This document shows, in pieces, positions 44,301 through 57,637 of a stretch of DNA of 64,000 nucleotides. This DNA comes from Magicicada septendecula. Its lineage: Eukaryota; Arthropoda; Insecta; Hemiptera; Cicadidae. Every line of letters starts with the position of its first letter. Position 1 is the stretch's first letter. The stretch covers positions 348,029,611-348,093,610 of the forward strand of contig CM068367.1 of the NCBI GenBank assembly GCA_034769895.1, in the 5' to 3' direction. A program made the translations under genes and the position numbers. A model generated the notes under the pieces. It made no database searches and was not told where the DNA came from. It saw only the letters and a list, made by a program, of their open reading frames with translations.

Positions 44301-47300
44301 AAGAAGAAGACAATTTCAAAGAGAAGTTTTGGTTGATAGGTCTTGTTACAGAGTTACCATGTTCTTTATTGCTGAATAAATACTAGGAAACAGTACACGT
44401 AGCCTATAGGCCTATAGATGATCTGTCTCCTCGTTTAGACGTAAGGCAAGTCTCAATTTTCGGACGTACAAATACACATACAAACTAAGCAGTGGTTCTT
44501 GTTTGTTTAAATCTCTTTTTATGGTGGAGAAATTTTTCAAACAAAATAATATATATTATAAATTAATTTATAATAATTATTTTTTGCATTTGAATATGAT
44601 CTGGCTTAAAGCAAGTTTAATAAAATCTTTTTAATTTTCTGGTTTAAAGTTAAGCTATCGCTGACAGACAATTAACAAAAGTAGGCAGAATTCTGTCATA
44701 TTTAGTTATTATAATTTTAATGTGAAAGTGTCTGGTGTGTACCAATATATTTATCAAAACAACTTTCAATCAGAAATTGATTGATTATATCTACAGCACT
44801 TCTCTTTGACACTATAAGGTTGTAACGTAAGTTTATTTCTTCGTTTCATTTTACAAAATTTTGTTTATTAAATATTGTGTAAATATATAAAGCCAATATT
44901 TTTAAAAAATACATTCGGCCAAATATTAAGAATAATAACAGACAACGCTGATACATTACTGATATATTACTGATCGTTTGACAACATTTCCTTAGTACGT
45001 TAAATAATGTAGGCCTATACTGACTTTACTCAAATGATAATTGCATTAGCTCTCTTACAGACAAATCGACTCGACCGTTAAATTTTATTATTGAAAACAT
45101 GACACTTTTGTTTTGTGGTAGATTGTTATGATCATGGTGAATGCGTATATTGTTTTCACACAAATGGGAGTCGACATCATCGAGTTCCTTCTGGACGGAG
45201 GATACAGGCTTTTGTGAAGAAGATGTTAGGTTAAGTTTTTAGTGGGTATTAAGTGATAAAATAAGTCTGTTACATTTATCAGTGTCTATTTATTACATAT
45301 ACATGTTTGTTGACGTGATATGTATAGAGAGTGACATGTAATTTTGCAAGTTATTGGCGTTTTATTAAATTTTAATTGATTGCATATTACAATAAATAAA
45401 TATGGATTTGTAGTTGAAATAGTGATTTCTCACATCAGACTGTTTCTGTTATTTCTATAACATAGTATAGAGCTATAGCTACTAATTAGTAAAATGTTTT
45501 CATGTACATACTCTAATAGTAAAATGTGCTTCTAATCGTATCGCCGTCTCTGTTATTAATTTTATCGTCTGCGTTATCGTATTGCCGCCTGGAAAAGTAT
45601 TAAGTTCACTGTTTGAAAACATGCCGCTTGTTGTGAAGATTCTTTTTTAGTGTTTTGAGGCCCGGCAACTAAGCCCTTTAGCCCAATGACGTTTACCAGG
45701 AGCGTTGCGTCGGGATGTTTTCTTCTTAACTACATTTGAGTTCACTCAACGAGAGTAGAAACTGGGGCATCTCAATCGCTAAGCAGGGTATTAGTGTTTA
45801 CATACGTCATCTGTGGGCAGTAGTGTTGCTTGCGTCCAGACGAGCTGCATATTAGCTGCAAACACCGTCCTTCACGAAGCGAGTCAACTCCAAGCATTGT
45901 AACAGTGAATAAATAATAAATTAATTAAATTCAAATCTCAAATGTGCTTATATGCCTCACGTTTGAAGCACCAAATTTGTATTACAAAATAAAATAAATT
46001 TCAATTAAATCTTCTGTTGTATATATCAATTCTTCTTTAACGCCTAACGTTGCCGGCGCTGAATATGTTTAATTAAATAAAAGGATTAAATTCAGTTACA
46101 ATGAACAATATGTTTTGTTATGATGTGTTATCCCACGTTGTTGGGTCAAATATAAATATAAATAAATCTAAATTAATAGGAAATGTATCTATTCTTCCTC
46201 AATGCCTCTCGTTGTAAGCTAATTTTATGAGGTTTTAATCTGTTTATGTTTTTTAAAATTTTTTTCTAATGATTTTATTTTTATTGTAAAAATAATTAAG
46301 TAAGTATTGGCTTTTAGAATGTAGAATTACTTTAAAAATTAATTGGAATGAATAATAATTTAAAATCTAATTTATTATCGGTGCTCACCTTGGTAACCGA
46401 AGTCGCTACCAGACTTCGCTTCGAATTCTGTCAACCCGAGCACACGTCTTTTTAATCTTTTATTAATAATTCCAAATAATTACAAAAACTATGAATTCGT
46501 TTACTTCAATATTCTTTTATTATAGAATAAATAGATACTCTTTAAAAGTTATTAGTCAATTACACTAGATGTACAATTCATGCACACACTCGCACACACA
46601 CACACAACACACACATCACACATTCAGTATTCTCTATGATTGATACTCTGCTCATAGCTTGGCAGTATCGGAAAATTCTCAGGGACTAGCTTAATTTTTG
46701 TTTATTAATTCAACTTAAATATGTTACTGGGTTCTTCTGACTACAATAATTTACTTGAAAAATGCCCTTAGTGAAGTACAAAACATCACAGTTCTTCGAT
46801 ATATTACAGAAAATAAATAATTACTGATAATTAGTGAACAAACTCGTTTTCGGCAGTGTATAATAATATTGTCCAGTGTCCTAGGTTAACAGTGAATTCA
46901 CTTCTTAATTACTAAGTGTACATAAATAAATATCTTATAATTAGTGATTACAAAAGTGTTAGTGTTCAGTGGTTCAGTGATTGTTCAAATAATAAAAATA
47001 GTGTATAGTTAATATTTAGTGTCACACTTAGGTTATATAGAAATAATGACTTGAGTTGATCTCACCAATTATTATACACTCTTTAAACTCTGATAGGTTG
47101 TTTTCACAATTAAATATTGTTAAATCACTCTTCACAATTCACGAATTAAGTTACTCACTGAATTTCATAACTCCCAAATATATCTTGATCACTTAACCTG
47201 TCTGGTGTTCGATACTCGTTAATAATTTCCTGGACACAAGTAATACAGGGAGTGTGTTCTTTACTCTTCGAGGTGTAACAATCAACTAACTGGCGTGGGT

Positions 47301-47888
47301 TAATTTTTCTGCCTTCTTGGACCAAAACTTGCAAAATTCCGATTGGTCGAAGCCCTAGGCATTGTCATTTGATAGCGTCGGTTTTTTCTAGTTCCAATAT
47401 ACCATCAAATAATTATTTTGAAACTCCCACCTTATACTAAATCTACTTTAATGAGATGGTCATTAATGAATTCCCTTTTTTCCACTGATTAATTAGACAC
47501 CTCACAAGATAGGTTTCTGTTCAGTGTCTTAGATGTTACAATTTTTGGTTCTTTTGCCTAAATTTATGTTTTATATTTAAAAGTGTCCCTTCTGTGCCCT
47601 TAATGCTTTAAAACAATTCCTATTCACTTTCAATGTACTAATAACAGTTAAATACATTAACATTACTAATGGTTATAACAAATGGTAACATAATTGTCTT
47701 GTGCACTTTAACATCCTTAATTTTCCTAATATACATTGTTTTTTATAAGATACAATCATTTTATGGTGTACATTATACTCTCTCCCTTACTACAGTTCTT
47801 CTGAAACTTACTCTAATTGCAAACACCAATTTTATACAATAACATTTTCAGGCCATTTCTTAATTTATGTAATATAGCCTACACTTTA
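44301..47888. other. no supported gene; CA repeat at 46,582-46,625
   Basis: About 3.6 kb of A+T-rich DNA with no recognised domain. A G+C-richer patch at 45,650-45,900 is unassigned. GAAGTC...GACTTCG near 46,401-46,420 forms a small inverted repeat. Confidence 0.4.
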
Positions 47889-48305
47889 ACATAATAATCA
47901 TAATGACCTGTTTCTTTTTGTAAGAGTTTATACCTGATTCTTACTAACATTAACACAAATTATAAAGCCTAACATTGAAATAAACAGTTTTCTTTCTTTA
48001 AAATAGTAATCATCAAGATCTGTTTGCTTGTAACTGTTTGTTCATAATGTTTACTAATAATAATACAAATTATAAATCATAACATTTAAATAAACAGTCT
48101 TCTTTCTTTAGCATAATAATCATCATGATCTGTTTACTTGTGACAGTTTGTTCATGATGTTTAATAATAATAATACAAATTATATAACATAATGTTTGCA
48201 TAAATAGTTTTCTTACTTTAACATGTAATCATCATGATCTGTTCCTTATGTAACAGTTCATTCATGATGTTTACTAATAATAACACAAATTATATACCAT
48301 AATTT
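47889..48305. repeat. about four copies of a 110-115-bp tandem repeat
   Basis: Imperfect units begin near 47,889, 48,001, 48,112 and 48,223. Each contains AATCATCATGATCTGTT or a close variant, then a TTTACTAATAATAA-like segment and ACAAATTATA. The units differ enough to be old. No link to the HINE-like core unit is evident. Confidence 0.75.
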
Positions 48306-50037
48306 AACCAACTATATTGGTATTTCTTTAAACATATTAATTGTCATCCTGACAAATTCTATAATAGGATAATTAGTTAAGGATTCCTTTTTAATAATCA
48401 CTCAATTTTATGTCACAGATGTTAGCTACAATATTTTGATATAGTTTTCATTACACTTTACAATATAACATTAATCATTTATGCCTAATGTGACATGAGT
48501 CTTACCTATGTTTAAGGCATTATGACCTACAGCATTTAACAGAAATAGGTATTACAATGCTGTGACATTCCCTATATACTTTACTTGACTATGGTATATT
48601 ATTTTTCTTGGATTTCATTGTCCATGACGTGTCCGTTAATTAACTACATATAATTATTTCACTACGACTCGGAACACAAAACTTTTTATGGGTAAGACGT
48701 AAGTTTTACCTTATAACCTGAACCGGTTTTCACTTTTAAAAATCTTCTACAGAGGTTGCCGCTGGTAGCACTGTTCGCCTTGTTGTTGGCGACAAAATCG
48801 ATTTTCGAAAGATCGATGTTGTGTGTGTGGGGTGTGATATGTTCGAATAATGCGTGTGATTTGAATTTGCGTCTGTTCGTTTAGGATGTCGTTTTTATTT
48901 ATTTTCGTGTGTTTGTATATTTCCAATTGTTCTAGAGTGTCTAGTTTTCGGCTTTTTCATTTTTATAAACTAAAACACATTTTACAACATATAACTTTGA
49001 ACATAAACTTAGTACTTCACTATTGTTTTGTACTTCAATTGATTTTAATAACTAGATTGGGTTATGCCACCAGGCAAGTAAGAATTATACTCGTAGAAGT
49101 CTATTTAAACAGACTTCTGTGCAACAAGAAGTTTATTACCTTTTCCGAATGTTAATAGTAAAGACGCAGACGTATTAGTAATTACTCCAAACATATTTGA
49201 CAGTGAATATTTGTAGTAATTAATAACGCACTGTACCTATATTATTCTATTTATGGGTACATAAATAAAATCTACCGTTAGTAATGTTCGTAACATTGAA
49301 GAATTTTCATCGCCTTCAGGAAACTTTAGAAATTCGTAATAATAAAGGGAAAGTAACATAACTGAAAAGGGCGTCGGATAAGCAGTCTATACTACTTTGA
49401 CACACACAGTAATTCAGTAGTCAGTTCCAGTACATATTACGTTAAACTGTATGTTTTTACGGAATAAGTAAAATAATTAAAGTTTAGATTTCAAAATTCG
49501 AATGCATTTTAATAATGTCGGCAAATCTAAAATAGGTATGAAACTAAATTAGTGTATACAGTGACGTGTATTTTAAAGAAATTATAAAGTATAAGAGAGC
49601 TAGACTTATGAAAATGCTTGTGATCGGCGTACATGAATCTCTTTGTTCGATACAATTAGAAACGAATTGATCACAACAAACAGAATTAAACATTACAGTT
49701 TTCAAAGAATTAGCTCAGACAAACACAATGTTAAAGGATCGTTGTTAAGTTAAACTCAAGGTCAAAATAGACCTAAGCAAAAATATTGTATTCAAGAAGT
49801 AGGTGTGTAGGTAATGCAAAAGACTCAGCTTCCTTGGTAGGAAAAAAGTTGAATGTGACCTACTGAAGAGTCTGCAACAGCTTTACAGGTGACAAAACGT
49901 CAGCTTGCTTTAACTATTATACCCAAAAGATAAAATTACTTTACGTTACTTTGCCGCATGCCATAAGGAACTTCACAAGAGAAGTTCAGCAGAATGTATG
50001 CCACATGTCACGTAGTGGTGGTGTAATTCTTTATTGT
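48306..50037. other. no supported gene
   Basis: A+T-rich DNA. A frame at 48,886-49,155 (+, 89 codons, hydrophobic at its start) has no motif I recognise and no supporting context. Confidence 0.4.
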
Positions 50038-50116
50038 CTTTATATATTATATATATATAAGAGAAAAGTTTTCTCTTTAATATTATATATTAAAGAGAAA
50101 AGTATATGACGTTGCA

Positions 50117-50152
<36 letters not shown>

Positions 50153-50162
50153 TGCAACGTCA
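50038..50162. repeat. two adjacent perfect palindromes with AT cores
   Basis: 50,068-50,101 is palindromic around TTTTCTCTTTAATA/TATTAAAGAGAAAA. Immediately after, 50,107-50,162 has arms TGACGTTGCAATATA/TATATTGCAACGTCA enclosing a TA repeat. Both could extrude cruciforms. Confidence 0.85.
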
Positions 50163-51745
50163 CAAGTATTTTACAAATTACACAAATACATTACCATGTA
50201 CTCAACGCAACTATGAAGTGTATTACACCGGCCAGGTCGCAGGATTTTTTTTTATTCTCGTTGCGTCAAGTATATGTAGTTGCACAATAATTAAATAATT
50301 TTCAAAGAGGAGTGAAATGTTGTTGGCATGAAATAATTAATTAAAACTGGTGCAAAACAATCATTCTATGATTTATTAAAATTAATTGAACATATTCAAA
50401 TATTAAAATTTCAAATCTTTGATAAATAAAATATTCTCTTTTATAAGTTTACATAAAGTACCATATATATAACCTTCTCTACTGATCATGACATATTAAA
50501 ATAAATAACCACATAATCTTACTAGCTAAACAAACATGTTACACAAATTATCTACACCCTTTTTATTTCAGTGTGTCTGACTTTTACTCCAATTTTTAAA
50601 TAATAATAGCAACTCATATACAAACAAAAATAATATTAAACTCAGGAATAAAATTACTTGTTGCTATAAACAAAATACAATAATAATATTTACTTTCAAC
50701 CTATACTTAATTCTACTGACACACCCAAATTTTAACATATAACAGAAGATTATTAATTTTTAAACTTTCTTATTAAATTAAATTATTTACTTTAACTACT
50801 ATTTAAATTTAAAACTTTAAGTTTTTATTGTTCACGTATAATTTTCTTTTTGAAAGTTCTTTTCACCAACAAAAAATATAATTGTTTATTCATCACCTCC
50901 GTACAGCTGCCGACGTTACCGTTGCGTGCGTGTGTTTGTGTCCTGAATCCTGAGAATTTGAAGATGATGATGATGATTATGTTGATGCTGTATTCTCTGT
51001 CTCTACGGGTTGTTGTTTGTGATGGTCCAGAGTTCCTCCATAAGTCTTAATGTGTGTGGTAACGATGATCGGTCGATCGGCAGACCAGCAGCGTGACGTT
51101 GTGTGAAGATATCTTGAGTCTCTGAGACCGCCCCAAAATTGCCGGTGGTATTTATACTGGACAGCGATCTGACAGGTCCAGGACTGTTTTCGACCTGTTA
51201 GATACTGTCACTTCGTGCAAAGCGTCCTTTTAATTACAAATCACTTTTTGGTTCATTTTCGCGATTTCGTAAACATACTCGTAGCACGAGCGATATCATC
51301 GTTTGAGTAATTTTTTCCTGGTCACTTACATATAACACACTTTATAATTACTATTTAATACACTAGTAATTAACATTAAATTACGCAGCCTCTTTATTAT
51401 TGCACATTTTACAATAATTTTTATATCACCATATTCGTTAAAAATTCCTTAATGTAATGGTGTCTTTATAATTGGGGTAAGTCTTCGTTCACAGGTTTAA
51501 AACGTATTAATTAGTTTATTTTTATCCGGTTAAAACCTAATTACAGCCGTACGCATCACCCCTTCTTTTCCTGTCATAGATTGCGTTCACACACACAAAC
51601 ACACAAGCGCTGTATTCACGCGGGGAAGGTGTACGTTATCTGACAATTCTGAGCCTGCATAATATTGTTAAAAACTGTTCATCATATACTTTCTATGCTA
51701 AACATTTACAAACATACCGCCCTGGCAATATGCAAATATATGTAT
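50163..51745. other. no supported gene
   Basis: Strongly A+T-rich to about 50,870, then more balanced to 51,240. I recognise no gene or named repeat. Confidence 0.4.
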
Positions 51746-51752
51746 TGTTGCA

Positions 51753-51818
<66 letters not shown>

Positions 51819-51823
51819 CAACA
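51746..51823. repeat. palindrome with long TA repeat
   Basis: Arms TGTTGCAATAT/ATATTGCAACA enclose a TA tract of about 58 bp. The arms resemble those of the palindrome at 50,107-50,162. Confidence 0.85.
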
Positions 51824-53048
51824 TAACAAATAGAAGGCATAGTAAATTAGAACAAAATAATATCAGAGTCTTTTATCTGGAGTTAGGTATTTATTTTAAA
51901 ACAAATTTAATATTGTCTGTGATTTGAACATAAATTATTTATTCTTAAATTTAAATAGTGTCTGTAAAATGGTTTGAATGTTTCTCTTTCTTATAGTCTA
52001 TTTTACTTGTTCGACGAACTCCACTGACCAACCGTTGACTTGCTCTGCTGCTGCACTCGTCGCCTGCTGGATCAGCTGCAATGATGACACGTAGAACTGG
52101 AGAACTCTCGCGACTCACGCACGCACGCCGTTTATCACTGATATAATTTATCTCAGGGCTCGACAATGGGTTTAACTATTATTAATTCAATTTCGGCGTG
52201 TTTTACGTACACCTTCCGGTATCTTGACGTGTCCTCGCTTTCACCCAGATGTATTTCGGCAAATACACTGATTCCTATGCGGAAAAATCTTGACTATCGC
52301 GAGATAGCACTATTTAATTTATAATTAAATTATTTTGAGTTCTAATACCCAATCGATCTAGCAAACGGGCAACTCGTTGCTAAGACCACGTACTCGTAAC
52401 CCTTATGTAGAACGTATACTGCTATGACAAACTCGCATAGAGACAACGTCTGTTAAGGCCAAGCTGTTAGGTTGAACTGCGCGAAGCTTCGTCCGCAAGG
52501 GACAAAACTGAATGAAAATTGGAGCTTCTAATTGGTTAAACCCCATAGGACGTGATAGATGGGTTAGATAGATAGACATATGTCCTGCTAAATTTTGCTG
52601 AAGACTGCAATGGCCTGTATAGATTTTATCTAAAAGTTTTATGACTTTCAGAAGATAAGGATTCTTTAGAAAAGTGAATTCTGTTAAAACATACATATTA
52701 AAATAATATGTTTTGAGTATTTGACATATGAAAAATGTAGCGCTAATTCAAAAGTATGAGCTGTCTAAATTTCAACTCGATACGTTAATTTACTCAAAAG
52801 TTATCCATGTAAATACGAATAACACGCGCACACGCGCACTCGCGCACTAAATTCGCACTTGACATGACAGAAAATATATTTATGGGCATTTTGACATACA
52901 ACAGTTAATTACCCATTTCTTATTTCACAACTTACAGCTATTTTACAAAATTTTAACAAAATCAATTTTCAACATGTCTATAACGTCATAAATTGTATAA
53001 AAGCATGTAGTCATAGCTACAAAGATCCTTTTCTGCGATGTTCTATTG

Positions 53049-53091
<43 letters not shown>

Positions 53092-53718
53092 CTTATACAC
53101 ATTCGGTGTTTATTTAATGCGCGACTGCTAGCGTGCGTGTGTCTGTTGACGTTACGTTCGTGTGCGTTTTATCTACAACATTAGAGTGCTGAACGTATCG
53201 CTAATACACTTATGACCGGACCATTAGATTTGTGTCACGTCCAAACCTTACAACACATATTAAAAAAAGTTGTAGAGTAGAGAGTGTGTTGTGAAGATAA
53301 AAAAATACTTTACACTTTACAAAATAAAATTACATTTTATTAGAAAATACATTAAAGGTATATGCTCGTTCTTATAAGCGTATCGATACATAGAATAATA
53401 ATCATATTAATGCCTGTTAACAAATTACATTTAAAAAAGTTTTATTTCGACGTTAACATACAGCTAAAATAAAAAAGTATACTTTACATTGGGTGAGAAA
53501 TAAAAAATAATAAATAAAATAATCAGAGTAGAATACGGTATTTCAATATTAAATTGATACAAAAGAAAACAATGTACAATGTTTGAAATATTTGCATGCT
53601 TGCCGGTTTAAAGTTCAATGTAATATTTATATTGAGTTACTTCACCTCCAAAAAAGTTTACAATAACTATTTACACACTTTCATATTCATAATTACTTAT
53701 TTTGTAATTATTGTCTTT
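51824..53718. other. no supported gene; TA repeat at 53,049-53,088
   Basis: No recognised coding sequence. Frames at 51,951-52,166 (-) and 52,403-52,696 (-) match nothing I know. Confidence 0.4.
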
Positions 53719-53829
53719 TTACTTCCATGTTCCTTAAGGAAATGGAAGTATGGTGATGGCAAAAAAATCGTGTTCGAGATTATTGCAGATTCTGTTTGTA
53801 CTACTCTCAAAAGATGAAAAAAAGTCGTT
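53719..53829 (+). mobile_element. Helentron-like left end, isolated
   Basis: A 111-bp left end (TTACTTCCATGTTCCTTAAG and the conserved segment containing ATCGTGTTCGAGATTATTGC) that stops at AGTCGTTT and is followed at once by a second complete left end at 53,830. Preceding host bases are T residues. Confidence 0.75.
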
Positions 53830-54908
53830 TTACTTCCATATTCCTTAGGGAATGGAAGTATGGTGATGGCAAAAAAAATCGTGTTCGAGATTATTGCAGA
53901 TTCTGATTCTACTACACTCAAAACATGAAAAAAAGTCGTTTTCCGAAAAGTGTCTGTGTGTGTGTGTCTGTCTGTCTATCTGTCTGTCTGTCTATCTGTA
54001 GATTTTTTTTTTTTGGCAAACGATAACTGCCGCAAATTCAAACAGAATCAAATAATTTTTTGCATACAGCCCTGATTTGCAGAGTACTCGCGACCTATTG
54101 TTTTTGGTGAAGATCGGTTGAGGGAAAGGGGTAGTTTACCTGCAACGGTTTTTTTTAGCAAGGGTAATTTTGTTTGTTTGGCAAACGATAACAGCCGCAA
54201 ATTCAAACAGAATCAAATAATGTTTCGCATACAGCCCTGAATTGTAGAGTTCTCAAGATCTGTTGATTTTGATTTTGGTGAAGATCGGTTAAGGGAAAGG
54301 GGTAGTTTACCTGTAACGTTTTATGTTTTAACAAGGGTATTTCCTATGGCAAACGATAACAGCCGCAAATTCAAACAGAATCAAACGATTATTTGCATAC
54401 AGCCCTAAATTGTAGAGTTCTCAAGACCTATTGTTTTTGGTGAAGATCGGTTGAGGGAAAGGGGTAGTTTACCAGCAACGTTTTTTTAACAAGGGTATTT
54501 TCTATGGCAAACGATAACAGCCGCAAATTCAAACAGAATCAAATAATGTTTTGCATACAGCCCTGATTTGTAGAGTACTCAAGACCTATTGTTTTTGGTG
54601 AAGATCGGTTAAGGGGAAGGGGTAGTTTACCGGCAACGTTTTTTTATCAAGCGTATTTTCTATGGCAAACGATAACAGCCGCAAATTCAAACAGAATCAA
54701 ATAATGTTTTGCATACGTCCCTGAATTGTAGAGGTCTCAATGACTTTCGATTTTGGTGAAGATCGGTTATGGGGAAGGGGTAGTTTACCTGCAACCTTTT
54801 ACGTTTTAACAAGAGTAAAGTACTTGAAAATTTATTTTAACTTTTTGAAACAATGGTAATTGTTAAAAATAAAATAATTTTGTTGCCAGGCAATAAAATT
54901 ATAATTTT
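53830..54908 (+). mobile_element. Helentron-like element with five core units
   Basis: Left end at 53,830, TG/TCTG microsatellite at about 53,950-54,000, then five units with the GAAGATCGGTT box near 54,105, 54,283, 54,438, 54,596 and 54,756 (spacing 155-178 bp). The post-array segment containing TTGCCAGGCAATAAAATTAT follows, but the terminal stem-loop is missing and the next left end starts at 54,909. It closely resembles 57,638-58,720 unit by unit. Confidence 0.8.
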
Positions 54909-55027
54909 TTACTTCCATATTTCCTTAAGGAATGGAAGTATGGTGATGGCAAAAAAAATCGTGTTCGAGATTATTGCAATTTCTGATTCTACTACACTCA
55001 AAACATGAAAAAAAGTCGTTTTCCGAA

Positions 55028-55072
<45 letters not shown>

Positions 55073-56343
55073 TGTGTGTCTGTAGATTTTTTTTCTATGG
55101 CAAACGATAACTGCCGCAAATTCAAACAGAATCAAATAATTTTTTGCATACAGCCCTGATTTGTAGAGGACTCGCGACCTATTGTTTTTGGTGAAGATCG
55201 GTTGATGGAAAGGGGTAGTTTACTTCCAACGGTTTTTTTTTATCAAGGGAAATTTTTTTTTTTGGCAAACGATAACAGCCGCAAATTCAAACAGAATCAA
55301 ATAATGTTTCGTATACAGCCCTAAATTGTAGAGTTCTCAAGACCTGTTGTTTTTGGTGAAGATCGGTTAAGGGAAAGGGGTAGTTTACCTACAACGTTTT
55401 TTTAACAAGGGTATTTTTTATGGCAAACGATAACAGCCGCAAATTCAAACAGAATCAAATAATTTTCTGCATACAGCCCTGATTTGTAGAGTACTCGCGA
55501 CCTATTGTTTTTGGTAAAGATCGATTGAGGGAAAGGGGTAGTTTACCTGCAACGTTTTTTTATCAAGCGTATTTTCTATGGCAAACGATAACTGCCGCAA
55601 ATTCAAACAGAATCAAATAATTTTTTGCATACAGTCCTGATTTGTAGAGTACTCGCGACCTATTGTTTTTGGTAAAGATCGATTGAGGGGAAGGGGTCGT
55701 TTACCGGCAACGGTTTTTTTTATCAAGGGAAATTTCTTTTTTGGCAAACGATAACAGCCGCATATTCAAACAGACTTAAATAATGCTTCGTATACAGCCC
55801 TGAATTGCAGAGTTTTCACGACCTATTGTTTTTGGTGAAGATCGGTTAAGGGAAAGGGGTAGTTTACCTGTAACGTTTTATGTTTTAACAAGGGTATTTC
55901 CTATGGCAAACGATAACAGCCGCAAATTCAAACAGAATCAAACGATTATTTGCATACAGCCCTGATTTGTAGAGTACTCAAGACCTACTGTTTTTGGTGA
56001 AGATCTGTTAAGGGGAAGGGGTAGTTTACCTGCACCGTTTTTTTATCAAGCGTATTTTCTATGGCAAACGATAACAGCCGCAAATTCAAACAAAATCAAA
56101 TAATTTTTTGCATACATCCCTGAATTGTAGAGGTCTCAAGGACTTTCGATTTTGGTGAAGATCGGTTAAGGGGAAGGGGTAGTTTACCTGCAACCTTTTA
56201 CGTTTTAACAAGAGTAAAGTACTTGCAAATTTGTTTAAACTTTTTGAAACAATGGTAATTGTTAAAAATAAAATAATTTTGTTGCCAGGCAATAAAATTA
56301 AAATTTTTTAATTTTAATGTAATATAATATTTTTCATTTAATA
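54909..56343 (+). mobile_element. Helentron-like element with seven core units
   Basis: Left end at 54,909 with an intact palindrome, a TG repeat at 55,032-55,070, seven core units (GAAGATCGGTT or variant near 55,190, 55,362, 55,515, 55,675, 55,836, 55,995 and 56,157) and the post-array segment to about 56,340. The terminal stem-loop is replaced by the module at 56,344. Confidence 0.8.
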
Positions 56344-56490
56344 CGGCAATAAAAAGGCAGGTAAGACACAAAAACACAATTCACGTTATTTCTGGCCTCA
56401 CTCATGTTTATTTTCTTACGTTTGCACGCTTTTTAAATGGAAAGTGCCGAAACCCACACCAACATAACGCGTGCAAGCCGAAAAAATGGA
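56344..56490 (+). repeat. module shared with 32,826-32,965
   Basis: It contains CAATAAAAAGGCAGG, GTTATTTCTGG, GTTTGCACG and AAAGTGCCGAAA in the same order as the copy at 32,826, again directly right of a tandem-repeat element. Confidence 0.7.
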
Positions 56491-57360
56491 CATCAATTTG
56501 CTTACTGGCGAAGCTAGTAGTTAATGAATGGATAGGCAAAAATCTTATCTTAAATTTTTTTTAAGGAATCACTAAAAGGACGGTGGGTCAAATCGGACGC
56601 TGAGGTAGAGTTGCTGTAACTGAATGGTTCCACAAACAGCCGTAAGAATTTTACTAGCAGGGAATCTACAGGTTAGCGCAACAGTGGAACTCATGTCTTA
56701 ATGTTATTGGAGACTTCTTTTAAAATCGTTGAATAAAAAATGCTTTACAGCTCTATACGTGTGTCTATTGAACAATCCTTGTATTAGTCATACACAATAA
56801 TACAACTGATTGAACTTCAAATTTTTAAACTTGATTAGTTTCTATATATATGTTTAATGTTACAAATAATTCAAATAACAATCTTGATCATCTGTTAGTT
56901 CAGCGGAATAACAGTGACACTTTTAATAACCGCATAAAATAAACACTTAGAAACAACACAGGCGCTTTAACTTAACTGTTTGGACCACAGAAGTGAGGCA
57001 TGCCTCAACGCTCTATGTGTACAGCGCGGGACAATCCCCCCTCCCTACACTTCCCTATCAAACCACTACATTGCTTACATACGATGTATACAAAAAACGC
57101 TGAGGCAAGTTCAGGTTGCCTCATTCGCTTTAAACGAACTATGCCGAATCTCACCTGTCACCATCTAGCGGTCGCTCAATAAAGCACGTTTCGGTTTAAT
57201 AAATTTGACAGTCCCAGTAACAATGTATAATCTTTACGTTATGTAGTTCATACGTATTTATAATTTTTATTCTACAGAATTTGTTAGGGTAGGCATTGCC
57301 TCAATTGCCTCCATGTAACTTCGCCACTGATATATATGTGTACAACGTTATCGGCAACAA
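56491..57360. other. no supported gene
   Basis: Unassigned. GAGGCA/TGCCTC motifs recur at about 56,996, 57,102-57,122 and 57,295, possibly part of a small decayed element. No coding domain is recognised. Confidence 0.4.
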
Positions 57361-57384
57361 AGAAGTAGTTTTTGTTAAAATTCC

Positions 57385-57480
57385 TTCCCGGGATATTTGG
57401 CCGTAGTCCAATATTTTCTACAAAACCAGACGTTTCGGCAATGCCATCGACTTCCATCATCAGTGAAAATCGAGTGCGAT
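57385..57480 (-). other. hammerhead-like motif, Penelope-type, third locus
   Basis: The minus strand at 57,466-57,427 reads CACTGATGATGGAAGTCGAT then GGCATTGCCGAAACGTCTGG. GGC/GCC could form stem II between CTGATGA and GAAA, followed by ACGTC. The arrangement is the same as at 22,553 and 24,903. No flanking Penelope coding sequence is visible. Confidence 0.5.
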
Positions 57481-57575
57481 AACGTGAGGTGGTATACGTT
57501 AGTGACCATAGTACTGTGGTTAAGGCTGAAGCAGTAAGTAGAAAGAAGTAGTTTCTATGGTAATATTTCATTTCG

Positions 57576-57637
57576 AAAATGATTTTAAATATAAATCTTA
57601 GAATATGGAAGTCATGTATGGTTCTCCATACCGATAT
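57576..57637 (+). mobile_element. isolated Helentron-like right end
   Basis: A right end alone: AGAATATGGAAGTCATG, the stem-loop GTATGGTTCTCCATAC and CCGATAT, joined directly to the next left end. Confidence 0.75.

Noticed and set aside
45100-45240. Possible Cys/His-rich zinc-finger-like coding piece
   Set aside because: Spacing of the Cys and His residues fits no finger that I could justify and flanking frames are closed.
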